In this document: positions 63,987 to 64,000 of the stretch, piece after piece
How positions within the stretch are numbered: position 1 is the first letter of the stretch
Layout: every line of letters begins with the position of its first letter
Assembly (NCBI GenBank): GCA_910586905.1
Contig: CAJUIV010000004.1
Coordinates: 14,224-78,223, forward strand
Reading direction: 5' to 3'
Length of the DNA: 64,000 nt
Source: an uncultured Christensenellaceae bacterium
GTDB taxonomy: Bacteria > Bacillota > Clostridia > Christensenellales > CAG-314
Program-made: the position numbers and the translations under genes
The notes under the pieces: generated by a model
The model's input: the letters and a program-made list of their open reading frames with translations, nothing else
Databases searched by the model: none
Told to the model about the DNA's origin: nothing

Positions 63987-64000
63987 CGGTGGAGGTTTAC

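Overview
The window reads as chromosomal core DNA of a Gram-positive, endospore-lineage Bacillota bacterium, probably a Clostridia-like anaerobe. This is inferred from gene content: a spoVM-like mini-gene in its usual place after rpe, a CIRCE-controlled groES-groEL pair, an EndoA/MazF-type toxin, cdaA, pcrA-ligA, asp23-fakA, meso-diaminopimelate dehydrogenase and HemW. The DNA is moderately A+T rich. Most genes have clear GGAGG-type ribosome sites, and several TTGACA/TATAAT-type promoters can be placed by eye. There is no phage, CRISPR array or complete insertion sequence.

Layout. 1-3.0 kb: 3' part of valS (cut by the window edge) and a solitary mazF. 3.3-11.6 kb: a multi-TM DUF4234-type protein, then lgt (with an unusual C-terminal extension), a small membrane protein, pncB, a DivIVA-like coiled-coil protein, an ArsP_2-type exporter and a YfcE-type phosphoesterase. 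11.6-13.8 kb: groEL-groES on the minus strand behind CIRCE, ending at a cluster of hairpins. 14.2-22.5 kb: a Lys/Glu-rich DUF2188 protein, dCMP deaminase, diaminopimelate dehydrogenase, cdaA with an overlapping 43-codon membrane ORF, a short aspartokinase, and two FAD oxidoreductases, the second next to a small XRE regulator. 22.7-27.0 kb (minus): a 1163-residue repeat protein with Cys/His motifs, preceded by a glycerophosphodiesterase. 27.2-34.4 kb: a membrane acyltransferase-like protein, lepA, a GNAT protein, hemW, a LysR regulator, inorganic pyrophosphatase and a YcxB-like protein. 34.6-43.1 kb: rarA, a TfoX-N protein, an ABC exporter, tyrS, small membrane/PH-like, YigZ and flavin-reductase genes, with several broken or marginal small ORFs between them. 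43.2-58.2 kb: a long housekeeping cluster, pcrA-ligA then yicC-gmk-rpoZ-coaBC-priA-def-fmt-rsmB-rlmN-rsgA-rpe-spoVM, linking DNA repair and replication restart with GMP supply, CoA synthesis, N-formyl-Met processing and ribosome maturation. 58.3-62.2 kb: a PAP2-DUF4190 fusion (minus), rpmB (minus), asp23 and fakA. 62.5-63.4 kb: a decayed gene. 63.5-64.0 kb: tRNA-Cys and tRNA-Leu genes with encoded CCA, a terminator and an edge hairpin.

Nothing here is a proven new system. The observations most worth following are the large Cys/His repeat protein, the membrane mini-ORF where cdaR would be expected, the extended Lgt, the SpoVM-like peptide, two AACCAC...GTGGTT hairpins (one a perfect 47-bp palindrome), and promoter elements placed so close to start codons that some transcripts may be leaderless.
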